The translations under genes and the position numbers were made by a program. 64,000 bases of DNA, from assembly GCA_015227615.1 (NCBI GenBank), contig JAALGZ010000032.1, forward strand, positions 248,001 through 312,000, in the 5' to 3' direction. Source of the DNA: Labyrinthula sp. Ha (taxonomy: Eukaryota; Sar; Bigyra; Labyrinthulida; Labyrinthulaceae). Every line of letters begins with the position of its first letter. The stretch's first letter is position 1. Below the pieces are notes generated by a model. It did not search any database and was not told the DNA's origin. It was given only the letters and a program-made list of their open reading frames with translations. Below, in pieces: positions 47,101-60,997 of the stretch.

Positions 47101-49240
47101 ACTACACCATAGTCCATCTTCGCTAAAACCCTGCTATTCTACATGTCACATCTACAATCAAAGGAAGTGTCTTCTACTCGATTTATTTTGTCTCCTTGTT
47201 TACATCAATGAATATCTAATACACAAACGGTGTACTCTCCCTTCTCGGAATCTTTCTAGATGACATCACCAGTTTGTTTACTGCAGCTTGTTTTTTTTCA
47301 TAATATCATCTACCATTTGTTTAGATGTATCATGTTTTTACTTACCAGTCTTTTCAGAAATTTATTAGAGTTTTTATATAATTCATAGTTTGGAGTTCAT
47401 CCAACTCACATATTATTTCAAAAAATATGCACGAAGTGTGAGTCTATCACCAATCTCTCCGTGACTTGGTTCGCAAAGTGACTCCTATGACCCTTTACCA
47501 GAGTGAAGTTTTTCCTAGCTTATAGTTTATGGCAAAATTTTCATAAGTTTGACCGCTTCCACTAGGTCAGGTATTTATGAAAAATTCTATTGGATCAATC
47601 TACTACGCGAATAAACGAGGTCCAGCAAGCGTCATTCTTGGTTAAAATATTGAAAGTACTCAACTATAGTCTGTCTATCGCTTGATTCCTTAGTATCCAG
47701 GCACTAAGTTGCCTTTATCACTTTTGGTAAACATTTTTATTGTAATCATTTGCCATCCAATAGGGAATCAATGTCACCAGTCTCTGTCAGCTGTTCTTTC
47801 CGTATATAAAACTTTCAAATTCATCGATATACCTCGATTTAAATCTGGCTACTTTAATTATGCTTGTTTCGAGCACTCCATGCTTATCTTCGAAAAAAAA
47901 TGTGGACTAAACGGAGCTCTGCAAAGAGCCTTTTCAATTTTTTTTATTATCATCTTTGTCACTGATATTCTGATCATTCACTACACTTTTTCTGTGCTAA
48001 TAATTTTAGCTTTTGTCAATCTCGGCCATCAACCGCCAAAAATATGGATTTGGCACTGATACTTTTTACTTATGAAGAGATTGAAGCGGTGTCCACAGAA
48101 TTGTCTTTATTTGATTTTCTCTTCAAGATGAGTGCAAATCTCTGATAATTTCATTATTGTAGCAAATTTTCCCACCTTCTCGCCTCTAGAGATTGTGCTT
48201 TTGTCACTTTTTAGCGCTTGGATTTCACTAGACCCGTTCAAGCCTCTTGCCGCTTCTACAGACCATGTGATATACTTTTGACAGACTTTCCTTTCTTCCA
48301 CCATCAGTCTTCTAACTCAAGTTTATATTCACTTCGAATATATATATATATATATATTTATATTCGTTGTGAGTTTTTATTGATTTTTACTTAATTATTC
48401 TAATAATAATTATAAGCTTTCGTGTTTGTATTTGGTAGGAGGAAGCTCCTCGTTATATATTTAGTCTTAATCCTTCTAACCATACTAGAAATATGCCCCC
48501 GCAATGTCAGGTGCCCAATTGTGTAAGTTAGTTTTTATTCTAAAGCAGAGATCATTCCCTTTCAAAGCAAGACAACTTTCTCTCTTTTTATCGACAACCT
48601 GTCTAGCGAATGCTTCTTATATGCAGTACTAAATGTAATAATTCATCTCCGCCTTTGCTTAGAAATCTAGAATATAAACTCTGTACCCTGTGTACAAGCT
48701 GTGTCCCATACTTCAATTTTGTTTCATTTTTCAGATATCTCGCTGGAGGCGTCGATATCTCCTTAGCCTTTGGATCTACTTTAAATTGTGCGAGCATTTC
48801 AGGGTATATCTTGCTGTTAACATCTACGTGATGAATAAATCCCAGCAAATTCTGCATAATCATCGTATGTCTCTACACGCTATCCAAATGTTCGTGATTT
48901 GCGATAGATCCACCGTTCAGTGTCGACTACAAAATCAAAATATATTTTTTTATTTGAATCACCGTTGGTTGAAATGGAAGTGGATACAAGAGTTTATTGG
49001 GCGTCTAAAATATCTGCTAAAATTCTTGGTGACATATTCTCCATATTACCTAAAACGTGCTGAACCGGCCATTGTATAACATCTTAGATAGATTGTTTTC
49101 CTCAGTAAATCTTTTTTTTTGTTTTCCCTTGTACACCTAAAAGTTGAAGTACGATAAAGTTTGTGTAAAGTATTGGTGATCAAGGTTAAACCCATATTGT
49201 ACTCGTGTACATGTTATGACTGCGAAAAAATGTGTTTTTT
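47101..49240. other. Non-coding region before the satellite array
   Basis: No gene supported. A (TA)n microsatellite lies at 48,338-48,357. At 48,493 a plus-strand ATG opens MPPQCQVPNC followed by GTAAGT, resembling the first residues of a THAP zinc finger next to a splice donor, but no continuing domain was found. A minus-strand frame at 48,863-48,603 (86 residues) is unrecognised. The junction with the satellite is at about 49,241. Confidence 0.4.
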
Positions 49241-52200
49241 TTTTCGGAAAAGAATGACATTTGTACAGATGCAGGCGGCTAAATGGGTTCAACTGGAATT
49301 TTTATATTAAACTTTCTCAGAGTACTTTAAACTAGAACTAGACATCATATAATGTGCCAGAACCTAGATTTCAAAAGTTTTGATATTAAACCTTAGTGTT
49401 TTTACCAGCTAAAAATTACCCGTTTCGGGTATCAAGGAAGAAAATATGGGAAATTTTGTTCGTTATTGGCAAATTTTCATAAAAACCGTTTCAAATAACC
49501 AATATATTATAAAATACAAGATTTTAATCAAGTTTCAGGTTATTATTTCCATTAGATGATTCTAGATACGTAGTTTCTGCATAAAAGTGGCTCTTTTCGG
49601 AAAATAATGACATTTGTACACATGCGGGCGGCTAAGTGGGTTCAACTGGAATTTTTATATTAAACTTTCTCAAAGTACTTTAAACTAGAACTAGACATCA
49701 TATAATGTGCCAGAACCTAGATTTCAAAAGTTTTGATATTAAACCTTAGTGTTTTTACCAGCTAAAAATTACCCGTTTCGGGTATCAAGGAAGAAAATAT
49801 GGGCAATTTTGTTCGTTATTGGCAAATTTTCATAAAAACCGTTTCAAATAACCAATATATTATAAAATACCAGATTTTAATCAAGTTTCAGGTTATTATT
49901 TCCATTAGATGATTCTAGATACGTAGTTTCTGCATAAAAGTGGCTCTTTTCGGAAAAGAATGACATTTGTACAGATGCAGGCGGCTAAGTGGGTTCAACT
50001 GGAATTTTTATATTAAACTTTCTTAGAGTACTTTAAACTAGAACTAGACATCATATAGTGTGCCAGAACCTAGATTTCAAAAGTTTTGATATTAAACCTT
50101 AGTGTTTTTACCAGCTAAGAAATTACCCGTTTCGGGTATCAAGGAAGAAAATATGGGAAATTTTGTTTGTTATTGGCAAATTTTCATAAAAACTGTTTCA
50201 AATAACCAATATATTATAAAATACAAGATTTTAATCAAGTTTCAGGTTATTATTTCCATTAGATGATTCTAGATACGTAGTTTCTGCATAAAAGTGGCTC
50301 TTTTCGGAAAATAATGACATTTGTACAGATGCAGGCGGCTAAGTGGGTTCAACTGGAATTTTTATATTAAACTTTCTCAAAGTACTTTAAACTAGAACTA
50401 GACATCATATAATGTGCCAGAACCTAGATTTCAAAAGTTTTGATATTAAACCTTAGTGTTTTTACCAGCTAAAAATTACCCGTTTCGGCTATCAAGGAAG
50501 AAAATATGGGAAATTTTGTTTGTTATTGGCAAATTTTCATAAAAACTGTTTCAAATAACCAATATATTATAAAATACAAGATTTTAATCAAGTTTCAGGT
50601 TATTATTTCCATTAGATGATTCTAGATACGTAGTTTCTGCATAAAAGTGGCTCTTTTCGGAAAAGAATGACATTTGTACAGATGCAGGCGGCTAAGTGGG
50701 TTCAACTGGAATTTTTATATTAAACTTTCTCAGAGTACTTTAAACTAGAACTAGACATCATATAATGTGCCAGAACCTAGATTTCAAAAGTTTTGATATT
50801 AAACTTTAGTGTTTTTACCAGCTAAAAATTACCAGTTTCGGCTATCAAGGAAGAAAATATGAGAAATTTTGTTCGTTATTGGCAAATTTTCATAAAAACT
50901 GTTTCAAATAACCAATATATTATAAAATACCAGATTTTAATCAAGTTTCAGGTTATTATTTCCATGAGATGATTCTAGATACGTAGTTTCTGCATAAAAG
51001 TGGCTCTTTTCGGAAAAGAATGACATTTGTACAGATGCAGGCGGCTAAGTGGGTTCAACTGGAATTTTTATATTAAACTTTCTCAAAGTACTTTAAACTA
51101 GAACTAGACATCATATAATGTGCCAGAACCTAGATTTCAAAAGTTTTGATATTAAACCTTAGTGTTTTTACCAGCTAAAAATTACCCGTTTCGGGTATCA
51201 AGGAAGAAAATATGGGAAATTTTGTTCGTTATTGGCAAATTTTCATAAAAATCGTTTCAAATAACCAATATATTATAAAATACCAGATTTTAATCAAGTT
51301 TCAGGTTATTATTTCCATTAGATGATTCTAGATACGTAGTTTCTGCATAAGAGTGGTTCTTTTCGGAAAAGAATGACATTTGTACAGATGCAGGCGGCTA
51401 AGTGGGTTCAACTGGAATTTTTATATTAAACTTTCTCAGAGTACTTTAAACTAGAACTAGACATCATATAATGTGCCAGAACCTAGATTTCAAAAGTTTT
51501 GATATTAAACTTTAGTGTTTTTACCAGCTAAAAATTACCCGTTTCGGCTATCAAGGAAGAAAATATGAGAAATTTTGTTCGTTATTGGCAAATTTTCATA
51601 AAAACTGTTTCAAATAACCAATATATTATAAAATACAAGATTTTAATCAAGTTTCAGGTTATTATTTCCATTAGATGATTCTAGATACGTAGTTTCTGCA
51701 TAAGAGTGGTTCTTTTCGGAAAAGAATGACATTTGTACAGATGCAGGCGGCTAAGTGGGTTCAACTGGAATTTTTATATTAAACTTTCTCAGAGTACTTT
51801 AAACTAGAACTAGACATCATATAATGTGCCAGAACCTAGATTTCAAAAGTTTTGATATTAAACTTTAGTGTTTTTACCAGCTAAAAATTACCCGTTTCGG
51901 CTATCAAGGAAGAAAATATGGGAAATTTTGTTCGTTATTGGCAAATTTTCATAAAAACTGTTTCAAATAACCAATATATTATAAAATACAAGATTTTAAT
52001 CAAGTTTCAGGTTATTATTTCCATGAGATGATTCTAGATACGTAGTTTCTGCATAAAAGTGGTTCTTTTCGGAAAAGAATGACATTTGTACAGATGCAGG
52101 CGGCTAAGTGGGTTCAACTGGAATTCTTATATTAAACTTTCTCAGAGTACTTTAAACTAGAACTAGACATCATATAATGTGCCAGAACCTAGATTTCAAA

Positions 52201-52749
52201 AGTTTTGATATTAAACCTTAGTGTTTTTACCAGCTAAAAATTACCCGTTTCGGGTATCAAGGAAGAAAATATGGGAAATTTTGTTCGTTATTGGCAAATT
52301 TTCATAAAAACTGTTTCAAATAACCAATATATTATAAAATACAAGATTTTAATCAAGTTTCAGGTTATTATTTCCATTAGATGATTCTAGATACGTAGTT
52401 TCTGCATAAGAGTGGTTCTTTTCGGAAAAGAATGACATTTGTACAGATGCAGGCGGCTAAGTGGGTTCAACTGGAATTTTTATATTAAACTTTCTCAGAG
52501 TACTTTAAACTAGAACTAGACATCATATAATGTGCCAGAACCTAGATTTCAAAAGTTTTGATATTAAACTTTAGTGTTTTTACCAGCTAAAAATTACCCG
52601 TTTCGGCTATCAAGGAAGAAAATATGAGAAATTTTGTTCGTTATTGGCAAATTTTCATAAAAACTGTTTCAAATAACCAATATATTATAAAATACAAGAT
52701 TTTAATCAAGTTTCAGGTTATTATTTCCATTAGATGATTCTAGATACGT

Positions 52750-54290
52750 AGTTTCTGCATAAGAGTGGTTCTTTTCGGAAAAGAATGACATTTGTACAGA
52801 TGCAGGCGGCTAAGTGGGTTCAACTGGAATTTTTATATTAAAGTTTCTCAGAGCAATTTGAACTAGAACTAGACATCATATAATGTGCCAGAACCTAGAT
52901 TTCAAAAGTTTTGATATTAAAATTTAGTGTTTTTACCAGCTAAAAATTACCCGTTTCGGCTATCAAGGAAGAAAATATGAGAAATTTTGTTCGTTATTGG
53001 CAAATTTTCATAAAAACTGTTTCAAATAACCAATATATTATAAAATACCAGATTTTAATCAAGTTTCAGGTTATTATTTCCATGAGATGATTCTAGATAC
53101 GTAGTTTCTGCATAAGAGTGGTTCTTTTCGGAAAAGAATGACATTTGTACAGATGCAGGCGGCTAAGTGGGTTCAACTGGAACTTTTATATTAAACTTTC
53201 TCAGAGTACTTTAAACTAGAACTAGACATCATATAATGTGCCAGAACCTAGATTTCAAAAGTTTTGATATTAAACCTTAGTGTTTTTACCAGCTAAAAAT
53301 TACCCGTTTCGGGTATCAAGGAAGAAAATATGGGAAATTTTGTTTGTTATTGGCAAATTTTCATAAAAACTGTTTCAAATAACCAATATATTATAAAATA
53401 CAAGATTTTAATCAAGTTTCAGGTTATTATTTCCATTAGATGATTCTAGATACGTAGTTTCTGCATAAAAGTGGCTCTTTTCGGAAAAGAATGACATTTG
53501 TACAGATGCAGGCGGCTAAGTGGGTTCAACTGGAATTTTTATATTAAACTTTCTCAGAGTACTTTAAACTAGAACTAGACATCATATAATGTGCCAGAAC
53601 CTAGATTTCAAAAGTTTTGATATTAAACTTTAGTGTTTTTACCAGCTAAAAATTACCCGTTTCGGCTATCAAGGAAGAAAATATGAGAAATTTTGTTCGT
53701 TATTGGCAAATTTTCATAAAAACTGTTTCAAATAACCAATATATTATAAAATACAAGATTTTAATCAAGTTTCAGGTTATTATTTCCATGAGATGATTCT
53801 AGATACGTAGTTTCTGCATAAAAGTGGCTCTTTTCGGAAAAGAATGACATTTGTACAGATGCAGGCGGCTAAGTGGGTTCAACTGGAATTTTTATATTAA
53901 ACTTTCTCAAAGTACTTTAAACTAGAACTAGACATCATATAATGTGCCAGAACCTAGATTTCAAAAGTTTTGATATTAAACCTTAGTGTTTTTACCAGCT
54001 AAAAATTACCCGTTTCGGGTATCAAGGAAGAAAATATGGGAAATTTTGTTCGTTATTGGCAAATTTTCATAAAAATCGTTTCAAATAACCAATATATTAT
54101 AAAATACAAGATTTTAATCAAGTTTCAGGTTATTATTTCCATGAGATGATTCTAGATACGTAGTTTCTGCAAAAAAGTGGCTCTTTTCGGAAAATAATGA
54201 CATTTGTACAGATGCGGGCGGCTAAGTGGGTTCAACTGGAATTTTTATATTAAACTTTCTCAGAGTACTTTAAACTAGAACTAGACATCA
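52750..54290 (+). repeat. Higher-order duplication within the satellite, copy 1
   Basis: About 4.4 monomers whose particular order of subtype variants recurs at 59,457-60,997, exactly 6,707 bp (19 x 353) further on. Shared rare markers include AAAATTTAGTG near 52,919, GGAACTTTTATA at 53,179 and the GCAAAAAAGTGGCTC plus GCGGGCGGC pair near 54,171-54,220. Only isolated differences were seen (for example near 53,757). Matching breaks down on both sides. Confidence 0.85.
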
Positions 54291-57200
54291 TATAATGTGC
54301 CAGAACCTAGATTTCAAAAGTTTTGATATTAAACTTTAGTGTTTTTGCCAGCTAAAAATTACCCGTTTCGGGTATCAAGGAAGAAAATATGGGAAATTTT
54401 GTTCGTTATTGGCAAATTTTCATAAAAATCGTTTCAAATAACCAATATATTATAAAATACAAGATTTTAATCAAGTTTCAGGTTATTATTTCCATGAGAT
54501 GATTCTAGATACGTAGTTTCTGCAAAAAAGTGGTTCTTTTCGGAAAAGAATGACATTTGTACAGATGCAGGCGGCTAAGTGGGTTCAACTGGAATTTTTA
54601 TATTAAACTTTCTCAGAGTACTTTAAACTAGAACTAAACATCATATAATGTGCCAGAACCTAGATTTCAAAAGTTTTGATATTAAACCTTAGTGTTTTTA
54701 CCAGCTAAAAATTACCCGTTTCGGGTATCAAGGAAGAAAATATGGGAAATTTTGTTTGTTATTGGCAAATTTTCATAAAAACTGTTTCAAATAACCAATA
54801 TATTATAAAATACAAGATTTTAATCAAGTTTCAGGTTATTATTTCCATTAGATGATTCTAGATACGTAGTTTCTGCATAAGAGTGGTTCTTTTCGGAAAA
54901 GAATGACATTTGTACAGATGCAGGCGGCTAAGTGGGTTCAACTGGAATTTTTATATTAAACTTTCTCAGAGTACTTTAAACTAGAACTAGACATCATATA
55001 ATGTGCCAGAACCTAGATTTCAAAAGTTTTGATATTAAACCTTAGTGTTTTTACCAGCTAAAAATTACCCGTTTCGGGTATCAAGGAAGAAAATATGAGA
55101 AATTTTGTTCGTTATTGGCAAATTTTCATAAAAACTGTTTCAAATAACCAATATATTATAAAATACAAGATTTTAATCAAGTTTCAGGTTATTATTTCCA
55201 TTAGATGATTCTAGATACGTAGTTTCTGCATAAGAGTGGTTCTTTTCGGAAAAGAATGACATTTGTACAGATGCAGGCGGCTAAGTGGGTTCAACTGGAA
55301 TTTTTATATTAAACTTTCTCAGAGTACTTTAAACTAGAACTAAACATCATATAATGTGCCAGAACCTAGATTTCAAAAGTTTTGATATTAAACTTTAGTG
55401 TTTTTACCAGCTAAAAATTACCCGTTTCGGCTATCAAGGAAGAAAATATGAGAAATTTTGTTCGTTATTGGCAAATTTTCATAAAAACTGTTTCAAATAA
55501 CCAATATATTATAAAATACAAGATTTTAATCAAGTTTCAGGTTATTATTTCCATTAGATGATTCTAGATACGTAGTTTCTGCATAAGAGTGGTTCTTTTC
55601 GGAAAAGAATGACATTTGTACAGATGCAGGCGGCTAAGTGGGTTCAACTGGAATTTTTATATTAAAGTTTCTCAGAGCAATTTGAACTAGAACTAGACAT
55701 CATATAATGTGCCAGAACCTAGATTTCAAAAGTTTTGATATTAAACTTTAGTGTTTTTGCCAGCTAAAAATTACCCGTTTCGGCTATCAAGGAAGAAAAT
55801 ATGGGAAATTTTGTTCGTTATTGGCAAATTTTCATAAAAACTGTTTCAAATAACCAATATATTATAAAATACCAGATTTTAATCAAATTTCAGGTTATTA
55901 TTTCCATTAGATGATTCTAGATACGTAGTTTCTGCATAAAAGTGGCTCTTTTCGGAAAAGAATGACATTTGTACAGATGCAGGCTGCTAAGTGGGTTCAA
56001 CTGGAATTTTTATATTAAACTTTCTCAGAGTACTTTAAACTAGAACTAGACATCATATAATGTGCCAGAACCTAGATTTCAAAAGTTTTGATATTAAACT
56101 TTAGTGTTTTTGCCAGCTAAAAATTACCCGTTTCGGCTATCAAGGAAGAAAATATGAGAAATTTTGTTCGTTATTGGCAAATTTTCATAAAAACTGTTTC
56201 AAATAACCAATATATTATAAAATACAAGATTTTAATCAAGTTTCAGGTTATTATTTCCATTAGGTGATTCTAGATACGTAGTTTCTGCAAAAAAGTGGTT
56301 CTTTTCGGAAAAGAATGACATTTGTACAGATGCAGGCGGCTAAGTGGGTTCAACTGGAATTTTTATATTAAAGTTTCTCAGAGCAATTTGAACTAGAACT
56401 AGACATCATATAATGTGCCAGAACCTAGATTTCAAAAGTTTTGATATTAAACTTTAGTGTTTTTGCCAGCTAAAAATTACCCGTTTCGGCTATCAAGGAA
56501 GAAAATATGGGAAATTTTGTTCGTTATTGGCAAATTTTCATAAAAACCGTTTCAAATAACCAATATATTATAAAATACAAGATTTTAATCAAGTTTCAGG
56601 TTATTATTTCCATTAGATGATTCTAGATACGTAGTTTCTGCATAAAAGTGGCTCTTTTCGGAAAATAATGACATTTGTACACATGCGGGCGGCTAAGTGG
56701 GTTCAACTGGAATTTTTATATTAAACTTTCTCAGAGTACTTTAAACTAGAACTAGACATCATATAATGTGCCAGAACCTAGATTTCAAAAGTTTTGATAT
56801 TAAACTTTAGTGTTTTTGCCAGCTAAAAATTACCCGTTTCGGGTATCAAGGAAGAAAATATGGGAAATTTTGTTCGTTATTGGCAAATTTTCATAAAAAT
56901 CGTTTCAAATAACCAATATATTATAAAATACAAGATTTTAATCAAGTTTCAGGTTATTATTTCCATTAGATGATTCTAGATACGTAGTTTCTGCATAAGA
57001 GTGGTTCTTTTCGGAAAAGAATGACATTTGTACAGATGCAGGCGGCTAAGTGGGTTCAACTGGAATTTTTATATTAAACTTTCTCAGAGTACTTTAAACT
57101 AGAACTAGACATCATATAATGTGCCAGAACCTAGATTTCAAAAGTTTTGATATTAAACTTTAGTGTTTTTGCCAGCTAAAAATTACCCGTTTCGGGTATC

Positions 57201-59456
57201 AAGGAAGAAAATATGGGAAATTTTGTTCGTTATTGGCAAATTTTCATAAAAATCGTTTCAAATAACCAATATATTATAAAATACAAGATTTTAATCAAGT
57301 TTCAGGTTATTATTTCCATGAGATGATTCTAGATACGTAGTTTCTGCAAAAAAGTGGTTCTTTTCGGAAAAGAATGACATTTGTACAGATGCAGGCGGCT
57401 AAGTGGGTTCAACTGGAATTTTTATATTAAACTTTCTCAGAGTACTTTAAACTAGAACTAGACATCATATAATGTGCCAGAACCTAGATTTCAAAAGTTT
57501 TGATATTAAACTTTAGTGTTTTTGCCAGCTAAAAATTACCCGTTTCGGGTATCAAGGAAGAAAATATGGGAAATTTTGTTCGTTATTGGCAAATTTTCAT
57601 AAAAATCGTTTCAAATAACCAATATATTATAAAATACCAGATTTTAATCAAGTTTCAGGTTATTATTTCCATTAGATGATTCTAGATACGTAGTTTCTGC
57701 ATAAGAGTGGTTCTTTTCGGAAAAGAATGACATTTGTACAGATGCAGGCGGCTAAGTGGGTTCAACTGGAATTTTTATATTAAACTTTCTCAGAGTACTT
57801 TAAACTAGAACTAGACATCATATAATGTGCCAGAACCTAGATTTCAAAAGTTTTGATATTAAACTTTAGTGTTTTTACCAGCTAAAAATTACCCGTTTCG
57901 GCTATCAAGGAAGAAAATATGAGAAATTTTGTTCGTTATTGGCAAATTTTCATAAAAACTGTTTCAAATAACCAATATATTATAAAATACAAGATTTTAA
58001 TCAAGTTTCAGGTTATTATTTCCATGAGATGATTCTAGATACGTAGTTTCTGCAAAAAAGTGGTTCTTTTCGGAAAAGAATGACATTTGTACAGATGCAG
58101 GCGGCTAAGTGGGTTCAACTGGAATTTTTATATTAAACTTTCTCAGAGTACTTTAAACTAGAACTAGACATCATATAATGTGCCAGAACCTAGATTTCAA
58201 AAGTTTTGATATTAAACCTTAGTGTTTTTACCAGCTAAAAATTACCCGTTTCGGGTATCAAGGAAGAAAATATGGGAAATTTTGTTTGTTATTGGCAAAT
58301 TTTCATAAAAACTGTTTCAAATAACCAATATATTATAAAATACAAGATTTTAATCAAGTTTCAGGTTATTATTTCCATTAGATGATTCTAGATACGTAGT
58401 TTCTGCATAAGAGTGGTTCTTTTCGGAAAAGAATGACATTTGTACAGATGCAGGCGGCTAAGTGGGTTCAACTGGAATTTTTATATTAAACTTTCTCAGA
58501 GTACTTTAAACTAGAACTAAACATCATATAATGTGCCAGAACCTAGATTTCAAAAGTTTTGATATTAAACTTTAGTGTTTTTACCAGCTAAAAATTACCC
58601 GTTTCGGCTATCAAGGAAGAAAATATGAGAAATTTTGTTCGTTATTGGCAAATTTTCATAAAAACTGTTTCAAATAACCAATATATTATAAAATACAAGA
58701 TTTTAATCAAGTTTCAGGTTATTATTTCCATGAGATGATTCTAGATACGTAGTTTCTGCAAAAAAGTGGTTCTTTTCGGAAAAGAATGACATTTGTACAG
58801 ATGCAGGCGGCTAAGTGGGTTCAACTGGAATTTTTATATTAAAGTTTCTCAGAGCAATTTGAACTAGAACTAGACATCATATAATGTGCCAGAACCTAGA
58901 TTTCAAAAGTTTTGATATTAAACTTTAGTGTTTTTGCCAGCTAAAAATTACCCGTTTCGGCTATCAAGGAAGAAAATATGGGAAATTTTGTTCGTTATTG
59001 GCAAATTTTCATAAAAACTGTTTCAAATAACCAATATATTATAAAATACCAGATTTTAATCAAGTTTCAGGTTATTATTTCCATTAGATGATTCTAGATA
59101 CGTAGTTTCTGCATAAGAGTGGTTCTTTTCGGAAAAGAATGACATTTGTACAGATGCAGGCGGCTAAGTGGGTTCAACTGGAATTTTTATATTAAACTTT
59201 CTCAGAGTACTTTAAACTAGAACTAGACATCATATAATGTGCCAGAACCTAGATTTCAAAAGTTTTGATATTAAACTTTAGTGTTTTTGCCAGCTAAAAA
59301 TTACCCGTTTCGGGTATCAAGGAAGAAAATATGGGAAATTTTGTTCGTTATTGGCAAATTTTCATAAAAATCGTTTCAAATAACCAATATATTATAAAAT
59401 ACCAGATTTTAATCAAGTTTCAGGTTATTATTTCCATTAGATGATTCTAGATACGT

Positions 59457-60997
59457 AGTTTCTGCATAAGAGTGGTTCTTTTCGGAAAAGAATGACATTT
59501 GTACAGATGCAGGCGGCTAAGTGGGTTCAACTGGAATTTTTATATTAAAGTTTCTCAGAGCAATTTGAACTAGAACTAGACATCATATAATGTGCCAGAA
59601 CCTAGATTTCAAAAGTTTTGATATTAAAATTTAGTGTTTTTACCAGCTAAAAATTACCCGTTTCGGCTATCAAGGAAGAAAATATGAGAAATTTTGTTCG
59701 TTATTGGCAAATTTTCATAAAAACTGTTTCAAATAACCAATATATTATAAAATACCAGATTTTAATCAAGTTTCAGGTTATTATTTCCATGAGATGATTC
59801 TAGATACGTAGTTTCTGCATAAGAGTGGTTCTTTTCGGAAAAGAATGACATTTGTACAGATGCAGGCGGCTAAGTGGGTTCAACTGGAACTTTTATATTA
59901 AACTTTCTCAGAGTACTTTAAACTAGAACTAGACATCATATAATGTGCCAGAACCTAGATTTCAAAAGTTTTGATATTAAACCTTAGTGTTTTTACCAGC
60001 TAAAAATTACCCGTTTCGGGTATCAAGGAAGAAAATATGGGAAATTTTGTTTGTTATTGGCAAATTTTCATAAAAACTGTTTCAAATAACCAATATATTA
60101 TAAAATACAAGATTTTAATCAAGTTTCAGGTTATTATTTCCATTAGATGATTCTAGATACGTAGTTTCTGCATAAAAGTGGCTCTTTTCGGAAAAGAATG
60201 ACATTTGTACAGATGCAGGCGGCTAAGTGGGTTCAACTGGAATTTTTATATTAAACTTTCTCAGAGTACTTTAAACTAGAACTAGACATCATATAATGTG
60301 CCAGAACCTAGATTTCAAAAGTTTTGATATTAAACTTTAGTGTTTTTACCAGCTAAAAATTACCCGTTTCGGCTATCAAGGAAGAAAATATGAGAAATTT
60401 TGTTCGTTATTGGCAAATTTTCATAAAAACTGTTTCAAATAACCAATATATTATAAAATACCAGATTTTAATCAAGTTTCAGGTTATTATTTCCATGAGA
60501 TGATTCTAGATACGTAGTTTCTGCATAAAAGTGGCTCTTTTCGGAAAAGAATGACATTTGTACAGATGCAGGCGGCTAAGTGGGTTCAACTGGAATTTTT
60601 ATATTAAACTTTCTCAAAGTACTTTAAACTAGAACTAGACATCATATAATGTGCCAGAACCTAGATTTCAAAAGTTTTGATATTAAACCTTAGTGTTTTT
60701 ACCAGCTAAAAATTACCCGTTTCGGGTATCAAGGAAGAAAATATGGGAAATTTTGTTCGTTATTGGCAAATTTTCATAAAAATCGTTTCAAATAACCAAT
60801 ATATTATAAAATACAAGATTTTAATCAAGTTTCAGGTTATTATTTCCATGAGATGATTCTAGATACGTAGTTTCTGCAAAAAAGTGGCTCTTTTCGGAAA
60901 ATAATGACATTTGTACAGATGCGGGCGGCTAAGTGGGTTCAACTGGAATTTTTATATTAAACTTTCTCAGAGTACTTTAAACTAGAACTAGACATCA
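59457..60997 (+). repeat. Higher-order duplication within the satellite, copy 2
   Basis: Partner of 52,750-54,290, in the same orientation and carrying the same markers in the same order (AAAATTTAGTG near 59,626, GGAACTTTTATA at 59,886, GCAAAAAAGTGGCTC near 60,878). Preservation of the order shows a block copy of several monomers together, not independent drift. Confidence 0.85.
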
